Shown: piece after piece, positions 63,381 to 64,000 of the stretch
How positions within the stretch are numbered: the stretch's first letter is position 1
Layout of the letters: the number at the start of each line of letters is the position of its first letter
NCBI GenBank assembly: GCA_024195265.1
Contig: JAJLRJ010000010.1
Coordinates: 33,462,676 to 33,526,675, forward strand
Length of the DNA: 64,000 nucleotides
Direction of reading: 5' to 3'
Source of the DNA: Dendrophyllia cribrosa
Taxonomy: Eukaryota > Cnidaria > Anthozoa > Scleractinia > Dendrophylliidae
Program-made: the position numbers and the translations under genes
Notes under the pieces: model-generated
Database searches by the model: none
Told to the model about the DNA's origin: nothing
What the model saw: the letters and a program-made list of their open reading frames with translations, nothing else

Positions 63381-64000
63381 TTTATCAGGAGCCCGTATTT
63401 ATATAGCGCCAAATCCACTAATTGCCCATGGCGCTTTACAATAACAATATTAAAAAATAGATAAAAATTAAAAAATACATTAATTAATAAAAAATTATTT
63501 ATAATTAATAAAAATAATACAAGTTTCGTCCATTTTACTAAATTTCATGTTTGTCAGAACGTTTTCAATTATTCTTTATTTTATTAGCATTGCTTTTTTT
63601 CAATTCGGTTTGCTCCTATTTTGGTAAATAAATCTGTAAAAGCGATGATGTGCGACGTATAACTAATATTAAATATTGCATTGCGTAGCAATGAAGTCAA
63701 TTATACCGCGCGACCCAGGCATTGGTAAATTCACAATTGTTGTTTACAGTAGTTGAGAGAACTGTGTAGCGCATGTATAGTAATAAAAGTAAAAATATGG
63801 GAAATGTTTATGCGCTAAAAATGTTTTTAAATATCACTAACGTTTCAAGTGTCGATGCATTCACACTGATTCTAATTTTTGTGTCTGTGAATGAATTCCT
63901 AAAGTGTGGCCATTCAAATGGAAGCTATTGAGCAGTACTTTCTTCTGGTATTATTTATTATACGTACAAGATGTTTCTATCTTTTGTGTCTGGCAAGATG
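62990..64000. other. Right flank, no recognised gene
   Basis: AT-rich, with simple repeats only, apart from the tail at 63346-63480. Confidence 0.5.
63346..63480 (-). mobile_element. LINE or SINE 3' tail with (AAT)n repeat
   Basis: On the minus strand GTAAAGCGCCATGGGC and TATATAAATACGGGCTCC precede a TTATTA run at 63382-63346, like the (TTA)n tail of the LINE ending at 39036. No coding part is visible. Confidence 0.5.

Overview
The window is a repeat-packed stretch of animal nuclear DNA, most likely from an anthozoan cnidarian such as a stony coral. That is an inference from three things: one intron-rich animal gene, a very high density of short fold-back transposons, and Penelope-like, DIRS/Ngaro-like, CR1/L2-like and Polinton-like remnants. 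The sequence is AT-rich except for the central part of one foreign-looking element at 46-56 kb. No rRNA gene, CRISPR array or bacterial operon was seen.

The one clear host gene is a plus-strand arylsulfatase of the ARSB/ARSI/ARSJ group, with seven coding exons between 4404 and 44895. Exons: 4404-4665, 19333-19419, 19886-20103, 29580-29791, 31190-31410, 40079-40329, 44683-44895. All have consensus splice sites and compatible phases and together encode about 487 residues. The formylglycine signature CTPTR, the metal-binding DD and DN pairs and GKWHLG are intact. A degenerate copy of the start of exon 5 lies about 320 bp upstream of the real exon.

Region 1-4.3 kb: Gypsy-type retrotransposon end, several MITEs with readable target-site duplications (TSDs), a tandemly duplicated LINE endonuclease fragment. 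Intron 1 (4.7-19.3 kb): two LINE 3' ends, a Penelope-type ribozyme-like motif, and an onion of nested inverted-repeat elements, including three with 9-bp TSDs (Mutator-like) and one with a TA TSD and CAGT ends. Intron 3 (20.1-29.6 kb): MITEs, long G and C homopolymers, and a decayed DIRS/Ngaro-like tyrosine-recombinase retrotransposon (21.8-26.9 kb) inside an 18-bp minisatellite. Intron 5 (31.4-40.1 kb): MITEs, a possible minus-strand first exon of a secreted protein, a CR1/L2-like LINE with a Crypton/DUF3504-like ORF inserted, and a tRNA-derived SINE. Intron 6 holds a head-to-head Penelope-like fold-back copy.

Region 46001-56113 is the most unusual part: a roughly 10.1-kb near-palindromic element. 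Two arms of about 5.4 and 4.4 kb flank a 260-bp repeat core. Each outer end is a roughly 124-bp hairpin palindrome, and a 5-bp direct repeat (ACTTT) flanks the whole. It is inserted directly behind the stop codon of a second Penelope-like element. Each arm carries a large ORF with features I read as similar to rolling-circle Rep proteins, an overlapping second ORF, a helix-turn-helix/coiled-coil/membrane protein and a small unknown ORF. The outermost part of each arm holds a fragment resembling the N-terminal region of Polinton/Maverick DNA polymerase B. I did not recognise this combination as a described system.

Region 57-64 kb has no recognised host gene. It holds minisatellites, nested MITEs, several near-perfect palindromes and one unrecognised 111-residue ORF.
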